Origin: an uncultured bacterium
GTDB lineage: Bacteria > Bacillota > Clostridia > Lachnospirales > Lachnospiraceae
DNA: 64,000 nt
Direction of reading: 5' to 3'
Assembly: GCA_905215405.1 (NCBI GenBank)
Contig: CAJMQE010000009.1
Coordinates: forward strand, 1-64,000
Below are positions 29,201-37,085 of this stretch, one piece after another. The stretch's first letter is position 1, and the number at the start of each line of letters is the position of its first letter. The translations under genes and the position numbers were made by a program. Under the pieces are notes generated by a model. That model was not told the origin of the DNA. It saw nothing but the letters and a program-made list of their open reading frames with translations, and did not search any database.

Positions 29201-29945
29201 CGATTTCCATTGTCATATCACTCTTCAGCCAGAGTGCTCCTGTTACATAGATTCCTTCCGGGATCACGACCTTGCCACCCGGTGTGCAGGCATCGATTGC
29301 TGCCTGAATTGCCTTTGTGTTCTCCTCAATAAATGTATTGATCTCGTCATTATATGATGTATAACCTTCGGATGTTTTTGCACCATAATCTGCGATATTA
29401 AATACCTCCGGTGTTGCCGTTGTCTTCTGTGTTACACTGACTGCGCTCCCCAGTTCTTTTCCACTCTCATCCACGGCAACCACACTGATCTTATATTCAG
29501 TATCCGGCTGTAATCCTGTTGCTCTATAGGAATGTACGTCAACATTAACCATGTCCACATCACTATTTCCACTATCTTTCGTATAATATCCGTAGAATGC
29601 ATCCATATACTTACTTGTCCAGTCTGCATTCTTAGCAAAATTCTGACGTGCTGTATCACTCTGTTTTTCCCCGTTAATATAAACATTGTAATCAGCGACC
29701 CCTGCATATTGTTCCGGTTTCTCCCAGACAACTCCTATGCTCGTATCATCATAGGCAAGTGTCGGGACCTGAAGGTTCGTGATATTCAGGCTTCCCTTTG
29801 ATGAGTCGTAAAGTTTCTGTGACACAGTATTTTGAAAAATACTGTCTGCGTTTGAGTAATTGCCAGCCATTGCTGTAAAACCCGTTCCAGTAATCGTCAT
29901 GGCTGCTGCCAGACCTACGGCTGTTACTTTTTTCATCAACCTCAT
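26259..29945 (-). CDS. Surface-anchored GH28 family pectin hydrolase with FN3 domains
   Basis: Large exported protein of 1228 residues. Signal peptide 1-28 (MKKVTAVGLAAAMTITG.. ending TAMA), an FN3-like domain to about 175, then a right-handed beta-helix of GH28 from about 180 to 720. GH28 catalytic marks are all present: N..D at 472-475, DTGDD with the Asp pair at 496-497, EGHGG with His531 and RFK at 563-565. Members cut polygalacturonan or rhamnogalacturonan. Three more FN3-like domains (about 750-1080), a PTTE repeat linker (about 1083-1120), and a C-terminal hydrophobic helix with RRKK tail follow. The sorting motif reads TTKTGD instead of LPxTG. GAGAAT-type site AAGGAG stands eight bases before the ATG. 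Exact substrate is not certain. Confidence 0.88.
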   Translation of the reverse strand: MRLMKKVTAVGLAAAMTITGTGFTAMAGNYSNADSIFQNTVSQKLYDSSKGSLNITNLQVPTLAYDDTSIGVVWEKPEQYAGVADYNVYINGEKQSDTARQNFAKNADWTSKYMDAFYGYYTKDSGNSDVDMVNVDVHSYRATGLQPDTEYKISVVAVDESGKELGSAVSVTQKTTATPEVFNIADYGAKTSEGYTSYNDEINTFIEENTKAIQAAIDACTPGGKVVIPEGIYVTGALWLKSDMTMEIDGTLWASPNSDHFEIGFLMYPFYTDTRSWGILNAVSADQSQQMENIRITGNGSVYGNGWKYGSGDKVSLDGLQKYSYKLAGDVDTSVAGNEKYALPRWVGASNNKVYNYGVLAADSAKKYLANVTNEDGSRKYSDSLIDSLAGVDAASDKTAAQKVLEQSGSTTAAADLTNAYATRSSLIIMRNVNGVYVDDVRVENPSNHTINILDSDNIAVNNVKALSYDCNNGDGIGFGCSKNVVCWNNFLDTGDDSIGFGASVGKGAQDCNIQTNSSLWIFDNYLHEGHGGAIAAGSHTGNGITDVLCEDNVMNHTDMPFRFKSAPTNGGYISNITIRDCAVADANQVFVLTTSYSDPNSASSTEAADTPGEFHDFAVYNVTANKVTQNTICVYADVDPLTNTQKPEHSHYNLYFQDVKFGDVGCNGKFKYYNGWDTLTGCENAVFYDVNTVSYDQKAIDAGTDAAWTNMKFCKNVQFLGTTMETANASTENMTNAMVKPVWADDSKVTATSSEDGTEMKLDWSGASVTSGDIIYGVDTYVGDTKVDTVDGIVDKTATIKGLSAGVNYTFKVYATENSKSVNDKVTSYATVNKTEGPVVDIKTSGETDTKAITAPASTQVTLTNPIYTCAQASWDSAGADARVRGYRIYVNGKLLRTFYNYQLKGGTMTTNGGKLADSFSQQVGRLTPGVENTVKIVAFTDAGVELAYDEATATTLQNYDYKAPVFSSRTLNAERKDNGDVVLSWNPATDDTAVNGYRVYVDGKPVYADASQKFTPINGQVTTKDTSYTVSGLDAKQDHTFTVQAGDTWWKAAQTMGTYDKMAGYNWTIRGITTTLSAVKEPTTEPTTEPTTEPTTEPTTEPTSEPATKPTSQPVTDPVVNPSSQATTQASQESSQNASQDISSTGISDNTGKNSGVAGDDNQKNQAQGGLAEQEAQSTNADGTVSTSTTKTGDSTPMTSIVAAMLLSLAAVTACGAVRRKKHTEE

Positions 29946-30037
29946 ACTTCATTCTCCTTTTTTTATTTTGTTGCTAAACATCCCATACATTATGTAATCC
30001 CTTTTATAAAGTATCTTTATATAAGTATTACTATATA

Positions 30038-30066
30038 ATTCTAGTTCCATTGTGCAATATTGTCAA
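30038..30066 (-). promoter_or_regulatory. Promoter of the GH28 gene
   Basis: Minus-strand -35 TTGACA (30066-30061), 17-base spacer, -10 TAGAAT (30043-30038); transcription would start near 30031, about 85 bases before the ATG. Confidence 0.72.
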
Positions 30067-30463
30067 TTATATTCGTATATGCAGCTTGTTTTTGTATATA
30101 ATTAAGCATTTCATACTAATATTTTGTGTATTTTTAACCTCTTTCAGAAAATACTCACATAAATCTTTCTAATGGATTGTACATAATATACAACCATTCA
30201 TACATCAATTCAGTAAATATTCTGTGAACAAATCATGCATATTTTAAATAGAATCCGCATAAAGAACCGGCTGACTCTTCACCTGTAAAGCATTACATCT
30301 TTTCTTTGCCAGTTCGACTTTATAAGAAATTCAGCATTTCTCTCTGTTCTCGCCTCGATTTCCATGAAAGTTCATAAAATAAATAAAATTCTACATTTTT
30401 GTTTATTTTTTTCATATCGCATATTTATTCAGTTTCTATGCAATTTATGACGAAATTATGGGA

Positions 30464-30477
30464 TTTAACGCGTTAAA
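30464..30477. promoter_or_regulatory. Perfect 14-bp palindrome, operator-like
   Basis: TTTAACGCGTTAAA, with a CG centre as in LacI-family operators. It lies in the 719-base divergent gap, about 400 bases before the GH28 promoter and about 90 before the NSS promoter. A second dyad, GTTCGTG/CACGGAC, lies at 30529-30545. Otherwise the gap is AT-rich with no gene. Confidence 0.5.
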
Positions 30478-30555
30478 CCATTGAATATTATTCACCCGAC
30501 ATACATTTTTACAAATTTTCGTTGTTTTGTTCGTGGCTCACGGACAATTTAGCAC

Positions 30556-30584
30556 TTTAAATCCATAAATATTTATGCTATGAT
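30556..30584 (+). promoter_or_regulatory. Likely promoter of the NSS transporter gene
   Basis: -35 TTTAAA (30556-30561), 17-base spacer, -10 TATGAT (30579-30584). The spacer contains the palindrome CATAAATATTTATG (30564-30577). The -35 is weak, which fits an activated or repressed promoter. Confidence 0.45.
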
Positions 30585-30604
30585 AGGTAAATCTGATAAA
30601 AAAC

Positions 30605-30629
30605 AAGTAGTAAAATGGAATTACTACTT
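30605..30629 (+). other. Hairpin in the NSS leader
   Basis: Perfect 9-bp arms AAGTAGTAA and TTACTACTT around seven bases, followed by an AT-rich tract with five T. It begins about 15 bases after the predicted transcript start and may be a weak attenuator. Confidence 0.5.
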
Positions 30630-30664
30630 ATTATTTTTAACTTAAGAAATGAAAGGTAATAGAA

Positions 30665-32032
30665 ATGGAAAGAGAAAAATTTAAATCTAGACTTGGTTTC
30701 ATTCTGATTTCTGCAGGATGTGCCATTGGAATTGGAAACGTCTGGCGTTTCCCTTATGTAGTCGGAACAAACGGCGGCGGGGTTTTCGTATTGTTCTATC
30801 TGCTGTTTCTTTTGATCCTTGGTGTCCCAATTATGACCATGGAATTCAGTGTTGGACGAAACAGCCGCAAGAGTGCAGTTCTTGCTTTTAAGGTACTGGA
30901 AAAGCCAAAGCAGAAATGGCATCTGCATGGTTACATAGCCGTTTTAGGCAACTATCTTCTGATGTTCTTCTATACAACGATTGCCGGCTGGATGCTGTAT
31001 TATTTCTACGGTATGCTGTCAGGTAAGTTCGTAGGTGCGGATTCCACAAAGATCGATTCTATCTTTGAAGAAATGACTGCAACACCATCTATTATGATCC
31101 TGTTTACACTGATTGTTATCGTTCTTGGTTTTGCGATCTGTTCCATTGGCCTTCAAAAAGGTGTGGAACGTATTACGAAAGTCATGATGATCGCACTTCT
31201 GGTAATCATGGTCCTGCTCGCTGTTAACAGCTTGTTCCTGAAAGGTGGATCACAGGGACTTTCCTTCTACCTTGTACCAAATATCAAGGCAATTGAAGAA
31301 GTCGGTCTCTTTAATATTATTGTAGAAGCCATGAATCAGGCTTTCTTTACACTGAGTATTGGTATTGGTTCCATGGCGATCTTCGGCAGCTATATTGATA
31401 AAAAAGCATCTCTGCTTGGCGAATCAATTACGATTGCAGCACTTGATACTTTTGTAGCTATCGTAGCCGGCCTGATCATTTTCCCAGCCTGCTTCGCTTA
31501 CGGAGTCAACCCTGGTGCTGGTCCAAAACTGATTTTTATCACACTACCTAATATATTTAATGAAATGCCTGGTGGCCAGATCTGGGGAGCCCTGTTCTTC
31601 CTGTTCATGTCCTTCGCTGCATTTTCAACTGTTATTGCTGTATTTGAAAACATCATGTCCTTTGCTGGGGATCTCTGGGGATGGTCAAGAAAGAAAGCTG
31701 CACTGATCAATGTATTTGTTGTAACACTCGGCTCTCTTCCATGTATCCTTGGTTTCAACTTATGGTCTGCATTCCAGCCATTTGGTACAGGTACTGGTGT
31801 GCTCGATCTGGAAGATTTCTTTGTCAGCACGATCTTCTTACCAGCTGGATCTTTGATCTTCGTTCTTTTCTGCGTAAGCCGTTACGGATGGGGATGGGAT
31901 AAATATTTTGCAGAAGTAAATGAGGGAAATGGACTGAAAATTCCAAAGTGGATTCGTCCTTACTTTACCTATGTACTTCCAGTCATCATTTTCATTATTT
32001 TAACAAGAGGTATCTGGAAGACTTTCTTCTAG
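30665..32032 (+). CDS. Sodium-dependent (NSS/SNF family) transporter
   Basis: LeuT-fold Na+ symporter for amino acids or amines. The family start is clear: SRLGFILISAGCAIGIGNVWRFPYVVGTNGGG, covering TM1 with its unwound GxGNxWRFP sodium and substrate site. Ten further TM segments follow; 455 residues and about 11 helices match the prokaryotic 11-TM branch (tryptophan or tyrosine transporter type). GAAAGG precedes the ATG. Single gene with its own promoter and a strong terminator; divergent from the GH28 gene. The substrate is not readable from sequence. Confidence 0.93.
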   Translation: MEREKFKSRLGFILISAGCAIGIGNVWRFPYVVGTNGGGVFVLFYLLFLLILGVPIMTMEFSVGRNSRKSAVLAFKVLEKPKQKWHLHGYIAVLGNYLLMFFYTTIAGWMLYYFYGMLSGKFVGADSTKIDSIFEEMTATPSIMILFTLIVIVLGFAICSIGLQKGVERITKVMMIALLVIMVLLAVNSLFLKGGSQGLSFYLVPNIKAIEEVGLFNIIVEAMNQAFFTLSIGIGSMAIFGSYIDKKASLLGESITIAALDTFVAIVAGLIIFPACFAYGVNPGAGPKLIFITLPNIFNEMPGGQIWGALFFLFMSFAAFSTVIAVFENIMSFAGDLWGWSRKKAALINVFVVTLGSLPCILGFNLWSAFQPFGTGTGVLDLEDFFVSTIFLPAGSLIFVLFCVSRYGWGWDKYFAEVNEGNGLKIPKWIRPYFTYVLPVIIFIILTRGIWKTFF

Positions 32033-32138
32033 AAGACTTTCTTCTTACAGATCTTCTGAAATGCATGCCATTTTCGGGATCCTCAGATACAATCATAAGT
32101 AATCATAGGCTAATATGCTTTGCATGATTCTAAATACC

Positions 32139-32191
32139 AAAAAGGTTCCTGCCCGCTACTCACTCTAGAGTAACAGGCAGGAACCTTTTTT
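32139..32191. terminator. Strong bidirectional terminator
   Basis: Perfect 15-bp arms (AAAAAGGTTCCTGCC and complement) with an inner 5-6 bp stem, T-tail on both strands. It separates the convergent NSS and Mrp/ApbC genes. Confidence 0.9.
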
Positions 32192-32258
32192 ATTTCAATA
32201 TTTCCAAATCCATAATATTAATAATAATAGTTGTTCTGTCTTTCAGATAACAAAATAT

Positions 32259-33092
32259 TTATTTCATGATCTTATCTGCAAGTTCTGCGATCTTACGAAT
32301 ATTCTCACCATTGAACTCTTCAATTGTACCCTTATCACAATTAGAAGCAACTTCAGGATCAATTGGAAGTTTCACTACATTCTCAATCTTATACTGTGCT
32401 GCAAGTTCTTCAATATGGCTATGACCAAAGATCTCATACTGCTTGCCACAGTCAGGACATTCAAAATATGACATATTTTCTACAATACCAAGTACTGGAA
32501 CTTTCATTGAACCGGCCATCTTAACAGCCTTTGCAACGATCATGGATACCAGATCCTGTGGAGTTGTAACAATTACAATTCCATCAACAGGAAGTGACTG
32601 GAATACTGTAAGTGGTACATCACCTGTTCCAGGTGGCATATCTACGAACATCACATCAATATCTTCCCATAAAACATCTGTCCAGAACTGCTGTACAGTA
32701 CCAGCGATAACTGGACCTCTCCATACAACTGGATCAGTATCATCTTCAAGAAGCAGATTGATAGACATAACGTCAATGCCTTCTTTTGTCTTAACTGGAA
32801 TCAGTGCTTCCCCATTACTCATGGCATTTTCCTTTAAACCAAATGTCTTAGGAATTGAAGGGCCTGTAATATCGGCATCCAGAATTGCTGTATGCAGCTT
32901 TGCTCTGTTAGCAGCTACTGCCAGCATAGAAGTTACCATAGATTTACCAACGCCACCTTTACCACTGACAACGCCAATTACTTTTTTTACGGAACAGCCT
33001 TTATGAAGTTCTTTCTTGAAGTTCACTGGTTGTTTTCTTGAATCACAGTCAGAACCGCAGCTTGAGCAGTCATGATTACAATTTTCACTCAT
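32259..33092 (-). CDS. apbC: Mrp/ApbC (NBP35-type) Fe-S carrier ATPase
   Basis: P-loop NTPase that binds and delivers iron-sulfur clusters. The N-terminus has four cysteines, MSENCNHDCSSCGSDC (5, 9, 12, 16), like NBP35-type proteins; the deviant Walker A VSGKGGVGKS follows near residue 40; the C-terminal CPDC motif (ECPDCGKQYEIFG) is the cluster-binding pair. The ATG at 33092 is preferred because homologues begin this way. A frame open from an ATG at 33140, itself preceded by AGGAT, would add MERRKNRKYFSVRIEN, so the choice is not certain. A perfect 23-bp palindrome lies between AAAGGAGAA and the chosen start. Confidence 0.92.
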   Translation of the reverse strand: MSENCNHDCSSCGSDCDSRKQPVNFKKELHKGCSVKKVIGVVSGKGGVGKSMVTSMLAVAANRAKLHTAILDADITGPSIPKTFGLKENAMSNGEALIPVKTKEGIDVMSINLLLEDDTDPVVWRGPVIAGTVQQFWTDVLWEDIDVMFVDMPPGTGDVPLTVFQSLPVDGIVIVTTPQDLVSMIVAKAVKMAGSMKVPVLGIVENMSYFECPDCGKQYEIFGHSHIEELAAQYKIENVVKLPIDPEVASNCDKGTIEEFNGENIRKIAELADKIMK

Positions 33093-33103
33093 ATTTTCTA
33101 TCC

Positions 33104-33126
33104 GAACAGAAAAATATTTTCTGTTC
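33104..33126. promoter_or_regulatory. Perfect palindrome at the apbC start
   Basis: 10-bp arms GAACAGAAAA and complement around ATA. It sits between a Shine-Dalgarno AGGAG (33134-33130) and the start at 33092. A possible promoter TTGATA-N17-TATGGA just upstream would put it right after the transcript start. It may be an operator or an RNA hairpin that brings the ribosome site close to the start. Confidence 0.6.
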
Positions 33127-33303
33127 TTTCTCCTTTCCATAAAATCCTATCCTATTCATATCAAAGCACACCTGATACTTTCATTCATGCCTTGCTATTT
33201 TCTATATCTACAGTAAATACCTGCCTTGTTATATTATCATACTATTTCAGCACCGTCAAAACTCTGCAGACAAGTACCTCAAAAAGAACAAAAAGAGCAT
33301 ATG

Positions 33304-34128
33304 CTAATATCTCTCCAGGAATTTGTGTACTTCCCCATCCTGTTTATAGGCAATAATCGTGTTGAGATTTACATTTTCCACGCTCTTAAATATATTTGCC
33401 TCCAGATATGGATTGATTTCACGCAGTTTCCGTATCAGCATCTTTGTCTCCTGACGCTTAGAATTGGAAGATCCATCTTCCTCTACTGTTCTATTTTCAG
33501 TAAAACGGCACGCACACTGAATAAATTCCAGTTCGTTATAATGCATCCAGTGAATAATTGACTCTTCACGCACCAGATACATCGGACGAATCAGTTCCAT
33601 CCCTTCAAAATTAGTGCTGTGGAGTTTCGGCATCATTGTCTGAATCTGTGCTCCATACATCATCCCCATCAGGATCGTCTCGATAACATCATCAAAATGA
33701 TGACCCAATGCAATTTTATTACATCCAAGATCTTTTGCATGCTTATAAAGATGTCCGCGTCGCATTCGTGCACACAGATAGCATGGATTCTTATCGATAT
33801 CCACAACTGTATCAAAGATATCCGTCTCAAATATTTTAATCGGGATATTCATAAGCTTTGCATTATCTATGATTTTCTGTCTGTTGACCGGATTATACCC
33901 TGGATCCATCACAATAAATTCCAGTTCAAAGTGAAATTTATTATGTCGTTTTAATTCCTGAAATAACTTAGCCATCAACATCGAGTCTTTTCCACCTGAA
34001 ATGCAGACTGCAATTTTATCGCCTTCCTGCACCAGTTCATAGTCATTTATACCATGTGTGAACTTTCTCCAGATCTCCTTTTTGAACTTCTTTGTAATAC
34101 TTTTTTCTATTTCCTGGTACTTTTCCAT
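33304..34128 (-). CDS. TtcA/TtuA-like tRNA thiolation protein (PP-loop)
   Basis: PP-loop ATP pyrophosphatase of the TtcA family, which adds sulfur to tRNA (s2C32 in E. coli) through an adenylated base and a 4Fe-4S cluster. Motif VCISGGKDSMLMA at residues 41-53; CYLCARMRRG (CxxC) near 117; GHHFDDVIET near 145; a further Cys pair in FIQCACRF near 205. Length 274 is normal. CGGAGAA precedes the ATG. Its neighbour apbC is an Fe-S carrier, which fits an Fe-S dependent thiolase. Which tRNA position it modifies is unknown; the family also holds proteins of other roles. Confidence 0.88.
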   Translation of the reverse strand: MEKYQEIEKSITKKFKKEIWRKFTHGINDYELVQEGDKIAVCISGGKDSMLMAKLFQELKRHNKFHFELEFIVMDPGYNPVNRQKIIDNAKLMNIPIKIFETDIFDTVVDIDKNPCYLCARMRRGHLYKHAKDLGCNKIALGHHFDDVIETILMGMMYGAQIQTMMPKLHSTNFEGMELIRPMYLVREESIIHWMHYNELEFIQCACRFTENRTVEEDGSSNSKRQETKMLIRKLREINPYLEANIFKSVENVNLNTIIAYKQDGEVHKFLERY

Positions 34129-34153
34129 AACTTCTCCGTTCAGTCTTTCTTTT

Positions 34154-34999
34154 TTACTGTTTTACTACGATTTTCTTTCCATTGCTCGTCACATCAATGT
34201 CGCCTTCTCTTGTCAGCCACGTCTTAGTTCCAAGTGCATTTAAAAGTTCCATTGTCTCCTCATCCTCAGGCTCCTTATCTGAACTTGTAATAACTGCGTA
34301 AGATGGATGGACCATATCCAGAAAATCCTCCAGATTATCCTGTGCATGTCCATGATATGGCACCTTTAAAAATGTACTTTCCAGATTTCCCATATTGATC
34401 AGTTCCGATAATCTGGCATCCTGCGCATCCCCTGCAAAGAGGAAAGAATTTTCTCCATGAACCATACGAATAACAAGTGAGGAATTGTTACTCTCATTCT
34501 TTTTGTATGTTTCTTTTTCAGGCGGATAGATCGTCATTGTCACCTGTCCAAATGTCCCTTCCATCTCTTCCCGCAGGGTAACTGGCGTAATAGAAGCATC
34601 CTTTAGCGCCTGTACATATTCTGCATAATCAGTACTGTCTTTTGGTGAATTGCTCTGGATGACATTGCTGACCGTAATTCCATTCAATACATGATCTGCG
34701 CCACCTACGTGATCTTTATCAAAATGTGTAATAATCATATAATCTATTGTAGTAATTTTCTGACTTTCCAGGTAATCAAGAATAATATCTCCTTCTTCAT
34801 CTTCGCCTGTATCAATCAGAATCGTTGTACTTCCTGTCGTAATCAAAAATGCATCTGCTTTTCCCGCATCAAAACAATGGATTTTTAACTGTTCTTTTCC
34901 ACTGCATCCAGTCAGTCCCAGCAATACCGCAATCCATAGGAATGGCAAAAAGAGACTTTTCACATGTAATCTACCTTTTTTCTGTTTATTTTGCTTCAT
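34154..34999 (-). CDS. Secreted lipoprotein with metallo-beta-lactamase fold (ComEC-C-like)
   Basis: N-terminal signal with lipobox LTGC (Cys32), so probably a lipid-anchored extracellular protein. The rest is a metallo-beta-lactamase domain with THFDKDHVGG (His92, Asp94, Asp96, His97), later an FAGDAQD motif near 187 and PYHGHAQDN near 205. The sequence is closest to the C-terminal MBL domain of the competence protein ComEC, which is thought to act as a nuclease on incoming DNA. GGAG lies four bases before the ATG. A nuclease or phosphodiesterase role is inferred. It lies 25 bases before the ttcA gene. Confidence 0.87.
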   Translation of the reverse strand: MKQNKQKKGRLHVKSLFLPFLWIAVLLGLTGCSGKEQLKIHCFDAGKADAFLITTGSTTILIDTGEDEEGDIILDYLESQKITTIDYMIITHFDKDHVGGADHVLNGITVSNVIQSNSPKDSTDYAEYVQALKDASITPVTLREEMEGTFGQVTMTIYPPEKETYKKNESNNSSLVIRMVHGENSFLFAGDAQDARLSELINMGNLESTFLKVPYHGHAQDNLEDFLDMVHPSYAVITSSDKEPEDEETMELLNALGTKTWLTREGDIDVTSNGKKIVVKQ

Positions 35000-35048
35000 T
35001 TTACTCCATTTCTGCGTCGATGCGCACTCAAATCCAATGTATGAGCAT

Positions 35049-35942
35049 TTACCTGCTCTCTTTTACCGCATGCGGCTTTCTATTGTAAAGGAATATAATT
35101 AGGGATGCCATACAAATGATAAAGTATCCAAGGAAACTGTATCCATCTGGCACCTGTCCCAGAATAAAGAAGGACAGGATTGTTGCAAAAATGATCTGTG
35201 TATAATCATATATACTGATTTCGCTGGCTGGTGCATACGTATAGGCTGCTGTAATACTAAATTGTCCTCCTGCGGCTGCGAATCCGGCTCCGATCAGCAT
35301 CAGAAGCTGCCATCCCGTCATTGCCTGATAGTGAAAGATCAGATATGGTAACACAACAAGACAGGAGAACGCCGAAAAGAAGAACACAATAAATGGGCCC
35401 TTCACACCTTTTGTTCCCAATATTCTGACAAATGTATAGGCCAGTCCGGCTCCGAGTCCGCCTGCTGCCCCAATCAGTGCCGGCACAACCGTCATGGTTC
35501 CCACGCCTGGCTTGATAATAAACAGCATACCTGTAAACGCCATAATGACACAGAATATCTGAAATGGTTTGATTTTCTCTTTCAATAATAAGAAAGAAAA
35601 GATCAATACAAAAAATGGTGATAATTTATTCAACATGGACGCATCGGCAACCATCAGATGATCCACTGCATAAAAATTACATAACATGCCTGCCGTTCCA
35701 AAGAATGATCTAGCAATCAGATAGAACCAGTTCTTCTTCTCGACTCTCATTGGAATCTTCTGCTTTCTGATTGCAATCACTGCAAACACTACTGCGACCA
35801 GATTTCTAAAAAAACTCTTCTGGACAGTCGGTAAATCTCCTGATAATCTTACAAACACATTCATTAATGCAAAACAGAACGCGGATAAAATGATACACAG
35901 GATTCCTTTGTTTCTATTGCTCATTTGTATACTACTATTCAT
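35049..35942 (-). CDS. EamA/DMT family permease
   Basis: Drug/metabolite transporter family protein with ten predicted TM segments in two EamA repeats (about 10-135 and 150-285). Visible marks include the short Lys/Arg-rich loops and the repeat-2 start ALIGAAGGLGAGLAYTFVRIL. The ATG at 35942 is used because AGAAAGGATA precedes it; the open frame continues 23 codons further without a site. Length 297 is normal. The substrate is unknown; many relatives export amino acids or purines. Confidence 0.88.
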   Translation of the reverse strand: MNSSIQMSNRNKGILCIILSAFCFALMNVFVRLSGDLPTVQKSFFRNLVAVVFAVIAIRKQKIPMRVEKKNWFYLIARSFFGTAGMLCNFYAVDHLMVADASMLNKLSPFFVLIFSFLLLKEKIKPFQIFCVIMAFTGMLFIIKPGVGTMTVVPALIGAAGGLGAGLAYTFVRILGTKGVKGPFIVFFFSAFSCLVVLPYLIFHYQAMTGWQLLMLIGAGFAAAGGQFSITAAYTYAPASEISIYDYTQIIFATILSFFILGQVPDGYSFLGYFIICMASLIIFLYNRKPHAVKESR

Positions 35943-36011
35943 TGGTATCCTTTCTTTTACTACTCTTCTTTCTGCCTGTCTTGTAAGCCTGACAACAGCA
36001 GAAGCTTTCAT

Positions 36012-36240
36012 TTATTATATTGGGTTATATTAGGTTATATTGGGTTATGCTTGTTATTTGGGTTATTATAATTTAGGTTATTATAATTTTAATTATGATA
36101 GTCTCTATTATGATAATTGGGGTTTTATTAGTTTGATTAATATAAATGCCGTTATTATAATTTGGGATCATTAAAATTATGATTATTATAATTTCCGTTA
36201 TTATAATTTTGGGGTCATTATAATTTGGTCATTATAAATT
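36012..36240. repeat. AT-rich degenerate repeat tract
   Basis: Repeated variants of TTATTATAATTT(T)GGG and GGTTATATT fill this stretch between the EamA gene and the terminator at 36247. No frame or ribosome site. Some copies could act as -10 boxes (TATAAT appears several times). Confidence 0.7.
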
Positions 36241-36246
36241 TGGTCA

Positions 36247-36304
36247 TAAAAAAAGATGTACAACACGATCACTGCTCACCCGCAATAATCATATTGTACA
36301 TCTT
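36247..36304 (-). terminator. Terminator after the small unknown gene
   Basis: Arms AAGATGTACAA (36253-36263) and TTGTACATCTT (36294-36304), 30-base loop, seven U on the minus strand; the plus side also has five T. Confidence 0.75.
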
Positions 36305-36340
36305 CTTTTTCCTGTATACAACTACACAATTTTGAAAAAT

Positions 36341-36697
36341 CTATGAATATTTTCCAACCGGAACCTGTGGCGCTATTTCTTTGATCTTATCGATCATAGC
36401 ATCTACATCCTGTTCCATTTTAAAGATACATTGTTTTTCCTGATTGTTATCATATACCACAACAAGATATGGGATACATGCCTGCACACGTCCTTTGGCA
36501 ATCGCCAGACGTTTGAATACTCTTTTGATATTACCATATGGAATGTAATACCGACGGCTCATGTAAAAACTATTGAGGTAGACCGCCTTTTCTCCAACAC
36601 CAGCTGGCCCATATCTGTGACACATTTTTTTATCAGCACGGATTTCCTGTTCTGAAAGAGCTCCATTGCTTATTTTTCTGGGTTTTAAGAATAACAT
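36341..36697 (-). CDS. Small conserved-looking cytoplasmic protein, unknown function
   Basis: 118 residues, no signal peptide or TM segment, not recognised. Basic N-terminal half (LNSFYMSRRYYIPYGNIKRVFKR), then beta-type segments (CIPYLVVVYDN, QCIFKMEQ) and a C-terminal helix (VDAMIDKIKEIAP). The alternation of short strands with a final helix recalls PH-like folds, but that is a guess. GGGAGGT stands nine bases before the ATG and a good terminator follows, so it is very likely a real single gene. Confidence 0.75.
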   Translation of the reverse strand: MLFLKPRKISNGALSEQEIRADKKMCHRYGPAGVGEKAVYLNSFYMSRRYYIPYGNIKRVFKRLAIAKGRVQACIPYLVVVYDNNQEKQCIFKMEQDVDAMIDKIKEIAPQVPVGKYS

Positions 36698-36984
36698 TGT
36701 AATCTACCTCCCTAGTTCCATTCCTGTTATTGGGACTTTAAAATCCCTGTCTGCATTGTTCCATCACATTTTTGTGATTTCTTCTCTATGTACTTTTATA
36801 CTACCCTTTTCTTTTGTTCGATCTGTTCCCGGCAGATCAATCTTTCTTATTAAGATCATTTGAAATGCTTATTTTTAGAATGATTATTTTTAGGTTAAGC
36901 ATTTTACTGCTCTAACCGCCCCAAACTTACTAATATCTCTATTATTGCTTTCCTTTACACTAAATTTGCTCTAAACTGTGCTTA

Positions 36985-37085
36985 CTATTATGCTCAATTT
37001 TTTGCTTACTTCATGCTCTATTCTTTACTTGCTTCCATGTTCAATTCTTTACTTACTTTCATGCTCTATTCTTTGCTTGCTTTGT
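36985..37085. repeat. 24-bp tandem repeat running into cstA
   Basis: About 3.5 units of CATGCTCTATTCTTTACTTG type. The last unit covers the final codons of cstA, so the stop codon region was shaped by it. The rest of the gap 36698-36984 is AT-rich and empty. Confidence 0.75.
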
